Shown here: positions 1 to 6,154 of the stretch, in pieces
How the letters are laid out: each line of letters begins with the position of its first letter
Position numbering within the stretch: the first letter of the stretch is position 1
NCBI GenBank assembly: GCA_051881695.1
Contig: JBJEQJ010000018.1
Coordinates: 1 to 10,666, forward strand
DNA length: 10,666 nucleotides
Direction of reading: 5' to 3'
DNA from: CAYJFG01 sp051881695
GTDB lineage: Bacteria; Bacillota; Clostridia; Oscillospirales; Acutalibacteraceae
Notes under the pieces: generated by a model
Database searches by the model: none
Told to the model about the DNA's origin: nothing
The model's input: only the letters and a program-made list of their open reading frames with translations
Program-made: the position numbers and the translations under genes

Positions 1-478
1 AATCATAGCCGACAAATACCGCATTGTGATAATCGGCAGATTCATAAATCATTTTTCTCCTCACAAACTCAAAAAGCACATCCTTGTCAATGCCACGAGC
101 CAACAGCAGATAAGAAAAAACTCTGCTCATTCTGTCATTCCTCAGTGGCAGTTCAAAGGGTTTGTGTCTTTTTTCTATGGGCGGTGAGGTTATGATTTGA
201 CCGCCACAGTTATTCAAAAGCATTTCCACTGCTTCGGCATAATCCTTGTTGTAAAATCTGCGGACAAAGTCAATTGCATCACCGCCTTTCTGTTCGTACT
301 GATGATACCAGAGGTGACCTCTGATTGTTACCTTTTGCGAGCCGTCAAGCCATTCGTATTCCGAGCCTGATTTCTTGACTTTCTCGCCTTGACTGATTAA
401 AAAATTAGCAAGATCTGTTCGCCTTGCCTGTTCTCTTTGTTCTTTTGTAAAATGAATGTAGATTGATATTTTAATCAC
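1..478 (-). CDS. DUF3991/TOPRIM primase-like protein, N-terminal part (runs off the left edge)
   Basis: The translation (159 residues from GTG 478) resembles the N-terminal region of ICE proteins annotated as DUF3991/TOPRIM domain proteins, which are related to CHC2/DnaG-type primases and presumably act in DNA processing after transfer. Visible are the segment SQKVTIRGHLWYHQY (about 47-61) and KGGDAIDFVRRFYNKDYAEA (64-83), typical of the CHC2-like fold. The zinc cysteines of true CHC2 domains are absent here. The TOPRIM domain would lie beyond the edge. The start is uncertain: a near-perfect Shine-Dalgarno (474-484) overlaps the GTG at 478. Family resemblance begins at IYIHFTKEQ (residue 6), and the frame stays open upstream with GTG at 556 and ATG at 544. 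It follows the relaxase on the same strand, but a plus-strand gene sits between them. Confidence 0.7.
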   Translation of the reverse strand, partial: MIKISIYIHFTKEQREQARRTDLANFLISQGEKVKKSGSEYEWLDGSQKVTIRGHLWYHQYEQKGGDAIDFVRRFYNKDYAEAVEMLLNNCGGQIITSPPIEKRHKPFELPLRNDRMSRVFSYLLLARGIDKDVLFEFVRRKMIYESADYHNAVFVGYD

Positions 479-484
479 TTCCTT
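474..484 (-). promoter_or_regulatory. Near-perfect Shine-Dalgarno overlapping the apparent GTG start
   Basis: On the minus strand the sequence AAGGAAGTGAT matches the anti-SD complement AAGGAGGTGAT with one difference. The only nearby usual start, GTG 478-476, lies inside it. At normal spacing downstream the in-frame codons are ATT, AAA, ATA, TCA and ATC, with no ATG, GTG or TTG. Either a non-canonical start is used, or initiation occurs upstream at ATG 544. Confidence 0.5.
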
Positions 485-606
485 GTATATATTTTTCTTT
501 CTGCTGTAATATCTTATAGTGGGTAGTTCTTCTCTTATCACCATGACAGGTGGCACCTATCACGATTTGGGTATAACTATATCTTGGCGGAGGGCTGATT
601 TTTTGA

Positions 607-635
607 TAGACAATTTTATTTATGTGTGGTATCAT
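607..635 (+). promoter_or_regulatory. Candidate promoter of the plus-strand small gene
   Basis: A -35 box TAGACA (607-612) and a -10 box TATCAT (630-635) are separated by 17 bases. Each has one mismatch to the sigma-A consensus. Transcription would begin near 642, about 42 bases before the ATG at 684. The strand and position fit the isolated plus-strand gene that follows. Confidence 0.5.
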
Positions 636-683
636 GATTTTAAATTAAACAATTACAAAATAGAATTCACAGAGGAAAACAAT

Positions 684-1100
684 ATGATAACAGCACCCGT
701 ATCAAAGGATAAATTATATTATTGGAAACAAATATGGCAAGAAAAAGTATCTTTCCTTAAACCCAACCGAATTAGCGGTATCCAACTCAATGAATACTTC
801 AAAAATAAGTATTCTCCTATATTACACGAAGATAAACACTTTCAAGAAGTTGTAAAATCTAATCTTATAGAACAGTACGGAGAAGAAACAGCCAGTACCT
901 CAAATATTATTTGCTATTTGGTCAATTCAGATGTTTATGTTGGAATTGAATTAGCTACCGGATTTTTCCATATTGAAAGCAAAGATATTGAGAAGTGCAT
1001 ACCAATCTATGATGACTTGTATATTAAAAGAGGTTTGGATAAGGAAGATCTACAGAATTTTGTTTTAGTAGGTCAATATATAGAACTTTTAAACCTATAA
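684..1100 (+). CDS. Unknown 138-residue protein, accessory gene opposite to the transfer genes
   Basis: I do not recognise this protein. I chose ATG 684 because GAGGA lies about eight bases upstream and a promoter-like pair (607-635) precedes it. The same frame is open back to 519, but that extension has no ribosome site and unconvincing composition. The product is predicted soluble, with no signal peptide or membrane segment. It has a charged N-terminal half (KLYYWKQIWQEKV, residues 9-21) and a C-terminal half that looks alpha/beta: IICYLVNSDVYVGIELATG at about 73-91, then FVLVGQYIELLNL at the end. The gene is AT-rich compared with its neighbours. It lies convergent to the relaxase gene (17-base gap) and between two genes that elements of this kind usually keep co-directional, so it is probably an inserted cargo gene. 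Confidence 0.65.
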   Translation: MITAPVSKDKLYYWKQIWQEKVSFLKPNRISGIQLNEYFKNKYSPILHEDKHFQEVVKSNLIEQYGEETASTSNIICYLVNSDVYVGIELATGFFHIESKDIEKCIPIYDDLYIKRGLDKEDLQNFVLVGQYIELLNL

Positions 1101-1117
1101 ATTCAAGTTTATCTAAC

Positions 1118-2536
1118 TTACATTTTTAATCCCTGAGCCTGTTTTTTATCATTAATCTTCTGCTGTAACTTTTTATCCGTCCTTTGCATTTTCTGCTTTT
1201 CTTCAAAGCGGAGTTGATTCTGAATCATATTGCAGAGATAGCGCAGGAGATAAAGGGAAGAAACTGCAACGCTGTTTCGGTTGGTTTTAATTGAATAACG
1301 AGGATACAGAACACCTCTGTCTGAATCAAAGACTGATTCGGCAGAGGTGTTTTTTTCATATTCATAGGGATTTGGAACAGGTTCCTTGTCTGCATTCTCA
1401 CTTTCTTTCGCTTCATCTTCGTTAGGAATTAATTTCAACGCTTCTTTGATTACCACATTCTTGATTGACTTGAATTCCTTGTTTTTGGCAAGGGGAATCC
1501 TGTCAGGCATTTCGTCCGTGTAGGTGCGGATTGTATTTTCCTTTTGCTCGTACCAGAGGTCATACAGCTTTTTAATTCTGCTGTCGTTGGCAAGCTCTTC
1601 AACAATAGAATCAACGATTGCTTTTACATCGGGTTTCAGATAACCATAAACCTTTTTGCCGCTTGCTTTTGAAAGCCTGCCGGCAAGCTCCAACAGCTTA
1701 TGCTGAATTGATGCACTGATATATATTTCAGAGTTAATCTTTGAAACCAAATCATCTACAATGTCACGAGCCTCCGCCTGGAGTTTGTCCCTGTGTTCTG
1801 TCTGCTTCTGATAAATACTTATCAAGTCCTGACGGAAGATTACCTTTGCAAGGTTTGACTTTATATTTTCAATTCCCTTTTCCGTCAGATACGCTTCGTT
1901 CGGCTTTGTTGAATAAGCAATCATATGAATATGCGGATGGTGTCCCTCGTTATGAAAGGCTGCATACCATCGGAAATTTTCGGGAGCGATTTTCATATTC
2001 TCCGCTATCATATTTCGTTGTGAACGAATAAGATTCATCCAAGCTTTTGCATTGTTGTAGCCGAGCCGTTCCGCATCTTCTCGCTTGAGAGAAATAATAT
2101 GCGTCCACACATTACTCTTGCTTTCTGCAACCTCTTTCTGCACATTGGATAAAACTATCGGCACACCGTCATCGGTAAATAAGCCGTGTGAAGATACTTT
2201 TTCTACTCTCGGTCGCTGTGCAATGTAGCTTACATACTTTTCTCGGTCACCGAATAAATCTGCTTGAGTTTCGGCAATCCGCAAAATCAATTCATCTGCA
2301 TTACCCCTGTTCGGCTTATCAAGATAATCTTGATACTCATACAAATCCTTTGAATCGGGATAATCAGAAAGCAATTTCTTAATAATCTGTTTTTGTCTTT
2401 CAGTTGCTTCCATAAACTTTTGTGTGCTGTCAGCCTTTTTAACTCCGTCACGAGTAGCAATATATGAAACATAATTGCCGATGTGAGTTTTAGAATTAGG
2501 TTTGATGTACGGTGATTTCATAATAATTCTCGGCAT
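1118..2536 (-). CDS. MobP3-type relaxase
   Basis: Relaxases of this family nick the element at oriT and carry the single strand into the recipient. The protein has 472 residues. The N-terminus MPRIIMKSPYIKPNSK is followed by NYVSYIATRDGV (21-32), which holds candidate catalytic tyrosines Y22 and Y25. The metal-binding histidine motif FHNEGHHPHIHMIAYST lies at 194-210 (H195, H202 and H204 are the likely ligands). The C-terminal third is helical, charged and basic near the end, as expected for DNA or coupling-protein contacts. The start is supported by AAAGGG six bases upstream. It begins three bases after the RHH gene stop, so the two are almost certainly co-transcribed. Oddly, a plus-strand terminator lies within codons near the C-terminus. 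MobP3 is a family-level call from memory of related proteins; the catalytic tyrosine is inferred. Confidence 0.85.
   Translation of the reverse strand: MPRIIMKSPYIKPNSKTHIGNYVSYIATRDGVKKADSTQKFMEATERQKQIIKKLLSDYPDSKDLYEYQDYLDKPNRGNADELILRIAETQADLFGDREKYVSYIAQRPRVEKVSSHGLFTDDGVPIVLSNVQKEVAESKSNVWTHIISLKREDAERLGYNNAKAWMNLIRSQRNMIAENMKIAPENFRWYAAFHNEGHHPHIHMIAYSTKPNEAYLTEKGIENIKSNLAKVIFRQDLISIYQKQTEHRDKLQAEARDIVDDLVSKINSEIYISASIQHKLLELAGRLSKASGKKVYGYLKPDVKAIVDSIVEELANDSRIKKLYDLWYEQKENTIRTYTDEMPDRIPLAKNKEFKSIKNVVIKEALKLIPNEDEAKESENADKEPVPNPYEYEKNTSAESVFDSDRGVLYPRYSIKTNRNSVAVSSLYLLRYLCNMIQNQLRFEEKQKMQRTDKKLQQKINDKKQAQGLKM
1311..1357 (+). terminator. Strong intrinsic terminator on the plus strand, inside the relaxase gene
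   Basis: ACACCTCTG (1311-1319) pairs perfectly with CAGAGGTGT (1342-1350). The stem continues through T1320-G1341 and C1321-G1340, skips T1322, and adds six pairs (GAATCA 1323-1328 with TGATTC 1334-1339), closing a five-base loop (1329-1333). Seven T residues (1350-1356) follow. On the minus strand the hairpin is not followed by a T run, so it works only for plus-strand transcripts. The nearest plus-strand gene ends at 1100, which implies a 3' tail of about 210-255 bases antisense to relaxase codons. Confidence 0.75.
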
Positions 2537-2539
2537 AGT

Positions 2540-2941
2540 TTACCCTTTCTGAAACCTTACAGCATCATCAAACTTGTATCTACCGCTGTTTCGTTTGACC
2601 TCATCAACACATATTTTTCTTAAATCTCTCAGCTGACCTTCGGTAATATCATTGGTTGCCGCAACCACATGCATAAGCATTGCAAGCTCCACACCCTGCT
2701 TAAATAGTACCCTTGCAATCCTGTCCTCTGTATCAAGTATTTTTGCACTGATGACAGATTCAATTGCGGGAGTAAGCACACGACTTACATTCTTTGAGTT
2801 TAGCCAAGCAATGTAAAATTCAATAGCGTTTGAAATAAAATCGCTTCTTGATGTTGCGTTGGTTCTTGAGATTGCATTGTCACAGGCTTTGAGTAAATCC
2901 TGATGAATATATAGTCCTATTCTCTTTGAATCGTTGTCCAT
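2540..2941 (-). CDS. Ribbon-helix-helix relaxosome accessory protein (MobC-like)
   Basis: This 133-residue protein has an N-terminal ribbon-helix-helix pattern. A short strand (KRIGLYIHQDL, 6-16) is followed by helix 1 (to about 25) and helix 2 (SRSDFISNAIEFYIAWL, 31-47). Such proteins bind oriT as dimers and help the relaxase. The rest is helical and of unknown role. The start is supported by AAAGGAAAGGTG just upstream. It lies directly between the candidate oriT (2942-3292) and the relaxase, the usual place for an accessory gene that binds oriT and may repress its own operon. The RHH fold is inferred from the sequence pattern. Confidence 0.7.
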   Translation of the reverse strand: MDNDSKRIGLYIHQDLLKACDNAISRTNATSRSDFISNAIEFYIAWLNSKNVSRVLTPAIESVISAKILDTEDRIARVLFKQGVELAMLMHVVAATNDITEGQLRDLRKICVDEVKRNSGRYKFDDAVRFQKG

Positions 2942-3065
2942 TTTTCACCTTTCCTTTCGGTAACACTTCGGGTATTCATTGAAAACTTCATTAAAACGGC
3001 AAAATCGGGCAGTACGGAATACAATCGGTAGCACAATCCGAAAAAAGTAACACCTTTGAAAATCC

Positions 3066-3086
3066 CCGAACGGCGTTGCCGGTCGG
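3066..3086. repeat. Imperfect inverted repeat in the candidate oriT
   Basis: CCGA-A-CGGC-GTT-GCCG-G-TCGG forms eight base pairs with one internal A/G mismatch and a three-base loop. It is GC-rich compared with its surroundings. Inverted repeats next to nic are typical relaxase or accessory-protein binding sites. Confidence 0.6.
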
Positions 3087-3100
3087 TGTGTTTTGGCGAA

Positions 3101-3116
3101 TCCGTGCTTGCACGGA
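3101..3116. repeat. Perfect six-base-pair hairpin in the candidate oriT
   Basis: TCCGTG-CTTG-CACGGA is a perfect inverted repeat with a four-base loop. No T run follows on either strand, so it is not an intrinsic terminator. Its place between the other repeats fits an oriT hairpin. Confidence 0.6.
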
Positions 3117-3257
3117 ATACGCCTTTATCCTGCTTAAAATTCCACCCTTGAAAAACTGCCCAAATTGCCGTAACTCTGATTTTTCACACCTTGCCACAAA
3201 CCGCCCTGTTTCGTTTTTTCTTTGAATTCGGATACTTTCCCGACTTCTCCTTTAAAA

Positions 3258-3279
3258 GCCGACACAGGGCGAGTGTGGC
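3258..3279. repeat. Bulged inverted repeat at the right edge of the candidate oriT
   Basis: GCC-G-ACAC, a seven-base loop, then GTGT-GGC: seven pairs with one bulged G. It lies 14 bases from the end of the 132-residue gene and could be a protein binding site or a weak structure in the transcript. The evidence is limited to base pairing. Confidence 0.35.
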
Positions 3280-3292
3280 GAGATTACCGCCG

Positions 3293-3691
3293 TTATTCTG
3301 CTTTTATTGATTTACCGTTTATCACTTCAAAATTGCACTCGGTATATGACAGTCCGTACTCCTTGACTTCACGGTTCAGAATATCGAACATTGACTGTTC
3401 AACACTTCGAGGGGATAACCTGATTTCATCACTTAATGTGTCATAGCAAATCCATTCCTCGCTCTCGGGTGTGTCCTTTACAAGAATGTCAAAGCCGAGG
3501 ATTATTTTATCGGGAGTAGGAAATACAACTGCATTGATTTTTAAACAGCCGACTGTGAGTGAAGCAAATAGAGTGTCGTGCTTGTCCTTTGGATTTTCGG
3601 AAAGTAATTTCTTAACTTCGTTTACCGACAAATACATTTTGAAAATATATTTGTCACCGAGTTGCTTTTTCAGTTTCTTTCTCTCGTTCAT
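3293..3691 (-). CDS. Unknown 132-residue protein of the transfer operon
   Basis: I do not recognise a family. The protein is probably soluble, with no signal peptide or membrane segment. It has a basic N-terminus (MNERKKLKKQLGDK), a helical stretch VNEVKKLLSENPKD (23-36), then a strand-rich centre with TLFASLTVGCLKINAVVF (40-57) and KIILGFDILV. A helix around SPRSVEQSMFDILNREVKEY follows. Its ATG overlaps the stop of the GGCT-like gene in an ATGA arrangement, so translation of the two is coupled, and it is the last gene before the candidate oriT. The context suggests a conserved element protein, not cargo. Confidence 0.7.
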   Translation of the reverse strand: MNERKKLKKQLGDKYIFKMYLSVNEVKKLLSENPKDKHDTLFASLTVGCLKINAVVFPTPDKIILGFDILVKDTPESEEWICYDTLSDEIRLSPRSVEQSMFDILNREVKEYGLSYTECNFEVINGKSIKAE

Positions 3692-4212
3692 AAACTCATA
3701 CCGCCTATTCCCATATCTTCATCTTCATCAGGTGAATCAAACAGATTGTTCTGTTCAAGGTTTTCGTAGAGCTTTTCTGCGCTGTCATTCACGGCTTCGT
3801 TTAAAACTTTCATATCAAAACCGCAGTCCTTGTAGCCCTGCGACACTGTATCGTAGTAGCTCACACTTGGCAAGCCGAAATCCTGCTTAAGATTCATAAT
3901 GTAAACCATTGCAGTAAGTTCTAAACCGTTATTCAATTTCACAGGTAAGTCTTGTTTGAAGTAGTGTGAGGGATAACCCTCGTAGCGGTCAAGCAGTTTT
4001 TCATCTCTCGGCTGAAGCTCCCACAGTGCAACGGGAACAGACTTACCAATGCAAGGTGCGATTGTAGCATAGGAACAGTGAGGCATACCCTTGAACTGCA
4101 ATTCGTAATTTTCTACTACACCAACGCCTACAAGCTTTGCTGTCGGGCAACGGTATTTCATCTGTTTAAGATTGAGGTTACTGCCGTAGGCAATGTATAA
4201 TTTTTTACTCAT
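3688..4212 (-). CDS. Gamma-glutamylcyclotransferase-like (GGCT/AIG2-fold) protein
   Basis: GGCT-fold enzymes release gamma-linked glutamyl groups as 5-oxoproline, and relatives act on other gamma-glutamyl amides. The 174-residue protein starts MSKKLYIAYGSNLNLKQM with the substrate-loop motif YGSNL (9-13). The expected catalytic glutamate is E78 in LDRYEGYPSHYF, and VALWELQPRD (61-70) fits the family core. After about 155 it ends in an acidic tail (SPDEDEDMGIGGMSL) outside the fold. It lies 15 bases downstream of the amidoligase and overlaps the next gene by four bases. Pairing of GGCT with an amidoligase is a known theme: one makes an amide or isopeptide bond, the other trims gamma-glutamyl groups. 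The substrate here is unknown. Confidence 0.85.
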   Translation of the reverse strand: MSKKLYIAYGSNLNLKQMKYRCPTAKLVGVGVVENYELQFKGMPHCSYATIAPCIGKSVPVALWELQPRDEKLLDRYEGYPSHYFKQDLPVKLNNGLELTAMVYIMNLKQDFGLPSVSYYDTVSQGYKDCGFDMKVLNEAVNDSAEKLYENLEQNNLFDSPDEDEDMGIGGMSL

Positions 4213-4227
4213 AATAGATTTCTCTCC

Positions 4228-5268
4228 TTACATACTCATAACAATACCCGAATCCTCATTCTGCTCAGTTGCAGTTTCCGATTCGGGTTCGTTGATATTT
4301 ATATTTTCGTTTGTATTCTGAACTGTATCGTTCAACTGTGAGGCTCGTTTTTGAGCAAGCCTTTCTTTTTGTTTTTCAGCCTGTGCAGGATCCTTCCATG
4401 CAATGTTGCCGTCAAGATTTTTCAGCAGATGATGACGAGCTGTTTTGAACTCGTCACCTATCAAACCCAATCTCAAAAGCCAAGTTCTGAAAGTGTACTT
4501 TTCATTATCAGATACAGTTTTAGCGTGTCTTGCAGACTTCTGAATTAAAGCCTGATGACTGATTGCAAGGCACAGCTGAATCGCTGACTTGACCTCGCCT
4601 GCGTGTAAGGTTGAATTAAAAAGACGGAATTCAATCGTACCCTTGTAGAACACGCTGTGAAGATTCAAAGCATGGTAGCGAGTATCATCATAATGTCGGT
4701 AGCTGTAGTCCTCGCCGTCATACCACATTGATTTTATCTGCTCCATTGACATAGGCGGACGGTTATTGATTTCATCAAGGAAACGTGTGTCCATCTTCTG
4801 ACAGTAATGTTCACGGGAAACATTTACTTTCAACGCCTTGTAGAGCAAGTCCTCTTTCGCCGCCATAATGTTTACGATATTGCGAAGTGTTTTCGGGGTA
4901 TGCGGAGCCGCATTAATATGGCAATGCAGACCGCAGCTTGAATTGACTCTCGCTCCTGCACCACGAAGCTTTCTTACTAACTCCTGTATTGTTTCTATAT
5001 CATCATAATTGCAAATCGGAGTGACAAACTCCACCGAGTACAGAGAACTTGCATTCTGCCCTGAACGATTTTCACAACGAACGCTTGCATCACGCATAAT
5101 TTTCCACATCCTGCCGTCATTGTCACGGACAGAATACGCATCATAGCAACCGCCTACATGAGTTGCATCCGTATGAAAATAACCGGCAATCACTTTCGCC
5201 GCAGTACTTCGAGTGATGCCGGTCATTTCTATTTCTATGCCGAAGTTTTGGTTTTTAATTATTATCAC
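4228..5268 (-). CDS. Amidoligase of the glutamine synthetase-like fold (Amidoligase_2)
   Basis: Members of this family are predicted to join a carboxyl group to an amine using ATP. Residues (GTG start numbering) that fit are FGIEIEMTG (9-17, metal-binding glutamates E12 and E14), WKIMRDAS (55-62), SVEFVTP (78-84), the cysteine/histidine motif CGLHCHI (112-118), and TIEFRLFNST (211-220). The C-terminal 60 residues are charged and end in NEDSGIVMSM, similar to the tail of the next protein. The GTG at 5268 lies inside a strong ribosome site (5264-5275), so the true start may be the ATT at 5259. Thirteen bases separate it from the SirTM gene, so it is probably co-transcribed with the ADP-ribosylation genes. 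Its target is unknown; proteins with this gene pairing are common in Clostridia mobile elements. Confidence 0.85.
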   Translation of the reverse strand: MIIIKNQNFGIEIEMTGITRSTAAKVIAGYFHTDATHVGGCYDAYSVRDNDGRMWKIMRDASVRCENRSGQNASSLYSVEFVTPICNYDDIETIQELVRKLRGAGARVNSSCGLHCHINAAPHTPKTLRNIVNIMAAKEDLLYKALKVNVSREHYCQKMDTRFLDEINNRPPMSMEQIKSMWYDGEDYSYRHYDDTRYHALNLHSVFYKGTIEFRLFNSTLHAGEVKSAIQLCLAISHQALIQKSARHAKTVSDNEKYTFRTWLLRLGLIGDEFKTARHHLLKNLDGNIAWKDPAQAEKQKERLAQKRASQLNDTVQNTNENININEPESETATEQNEDSGIVMSM

Positions 5269-5275
5269 CTTCCTT
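5264..5275 (-). promoter_or_regulatory. Strong Shine-Dalgarno overlapping the amidoligase GTG start
   Basis: On the minus strand AAGGAAGGTGAT is an extended match to the anti-SD complement. The GTG at 5268-5266 lies within it and so has little spacing of its own. The ATT at 5259 is in frame at normal spacing (eight bases after AAGGAAGG) and sits where related proteins begin (before KNQNFGIEIE). An ATT start is possible but unproven. Confidence 0.45.
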
Positions 5276-5281
5276 AAAATT

Positions 5282-6154
5282 TTACATATTCAAATCATTA
5301 AGAACACAGTTAATATCATCGCTGATACAAATTGACTGTGCTTTTATTTCAGTCGGACAAATACTTTCAGAGAGATTTATTGAGCAGTAAACAGCATTCG
5401 GATTCTCTGATGTCATTCGCCAAAATGGATATTTAATAATTACCGGAGTATTCATTCCCACACCAAGTTCTAATAACAGAATGTGTGAATTTCTATATCG
5501 GCTAATAAAATCCTGATAACGGTTTGCCGCCGCATACCAACCCTCGTCCTGAACAAAAGTATCGTCACAGCGAAGATTCATCGTCATAGGTCTGCCGCAC
5601 TTTGGACAATGAGGAATCAACTCTGTCGGTATCCTCATATTATTCTGTTGCACAAGCATTTTGCGTACAGCTTCTTCATTGTCGTAGGTTTTCTGATGAC
5701 ACGGTTCTGAGCACTGCCACAATCCGTAATCACCCTGAGTATAGAATAACCGCTGTTTATCAAAGCCTGCAAGCTGAAATTGATGGTCAACATTGGTAGT
5801 CAGAACAAAATATTCTTTATTTTCTGCAAGCTTTAAAAGTTCAAGGTAGACTTTTCCTGCATCTGTATCATAACGGTTATAATAAATATGTCTTGACCAC
5901 CACGCCCAGTATTCTTCAAGAGTTTCAAAGGGATAAAATCCGCCTGAATACATATCATTGATTCCGTACTTTTGGTGGAAGTCGAAAAAGTATTTCATAA
6001 AGCGTTCACCGCTGTAGGTAAGTCCTGCGGAGGTTGACAAGCCTGCTCCTGCACCGATTAAAACGGCGTCGGCTGTTTTAATTTCATTTTTCAGTTTATC
6101 TATCTGTTGCCAGTAATTTTCGGTAGATTTCGTAATCCACATCCTTGAAAACAT
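5282..6154 (-). CDS. sirTM: SirTM-class sirtuin (macrodomain-linked, predicted protein ADP-ribosyltransferase)
   Basis: SirTM enzymes use NAD+ to ADP-ribosylate a partner protein; in characterised Gram-positive operons this is a lipoylated GcvH-like protein. The 290-residue protein shows the NAD-binding GAGAGLS (34-40), YSGERF (47-52), TTNVD (119-123, with N121 and D123 matching the catalytic pair), and TQGDYG (139-144). Here Q140 stands where deacetylase sirtuins carry their catalytic histidine, a hallmark of this class. The zinc knuckle is C148/C152 and C183/C186. Length and motif order match the class. The ATG at 6154 has AAGGTGAT five bases upstream and overlaps the macrodomain gene by 59 bases. 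The usual GcvH-like target and lipoate ligase genes are not in the window, so the substrate is open. Confidence 0.9.
   Translation of the reverse strand: MFSRMWITKSTENYWQQIDKLKNEIKTADAVLIGAGAGLSTSAGLTYSGERFMKYFFDFHQKYGINDMYSGGFYPFETLEEYWAWWSRHIYYNRYDTDAGKVYLELLKLAENKEYFVLTTNVDHQFQLAGFDKQRLFYTQGDYGLWQCSEPCHQKTYDNEEAVRKMLVQQNNMRIPTELIPHCPKCGRPMTMNLRCDDTFVQDEGWYAAANRYQDFISRYRNSHILLLELGVGMNTPVIIKYPFWRMTSENPNAVYCSINLSESICPTEIKAQSICISDDINCVLNDLNM

Larger units (their letters stand above)
2942..3292. other. oriT: Noncoding region, candidate origin of transfer (oriT)
   Basis: These 351 bases lie directly upstream of the RHH-relaxase pair and contain no convincing gene. They hold three inverted repeats (3066-3086, 3101-3116, 3258-3279), a nine-base direct repeat ACGGAATAC (3014-3022 and 3112-3120), and two close copies of ACAATC (3021-3026 and 3033-3038). 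A 68-codon minus-strand frame (3197-2991) crosses the repeats and looks like a chance reading of conserved DNA. The position and structure are those expected of an oriT; the nick site cannot be placed by eye. No clear promoter for the downstream genes was seen here. Confidence 0.55.

Noticed and set aside
541..557. Hairpin around AGGT-GGC-ACCT near the left intergenic region
   Set aside because: Short stem with a wobble pair and no clear relation to a start or stop; not enough to name it.
519..683. Upstream extension of the plus-strand small gene to an ATG at 519
   Set aside because: No ribosome site precedes that ATG, it would begin before the candidate promoter, and the strong site at 684 explains the gene better.
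1101..1117. ATAAA/TTTAT dyad between the two convergent genes
   Set aside because: Only five A/T pairs and no T run; the real plus-strand terminator is at 1311-1357.
1741..2031. Plus-strand 96-codon frame within the relaxase gene
   Set aside because: It is antisense to the histidine-motif region of a well-supported relaxase and has no ribosome site.
2991..3197. 68-codon minus-strand frame in the noncoding gap
   Set aside because: It runs across the oriT repeats, has no good ribosome site and resembles no protein family; it is better read as conserved DNA.
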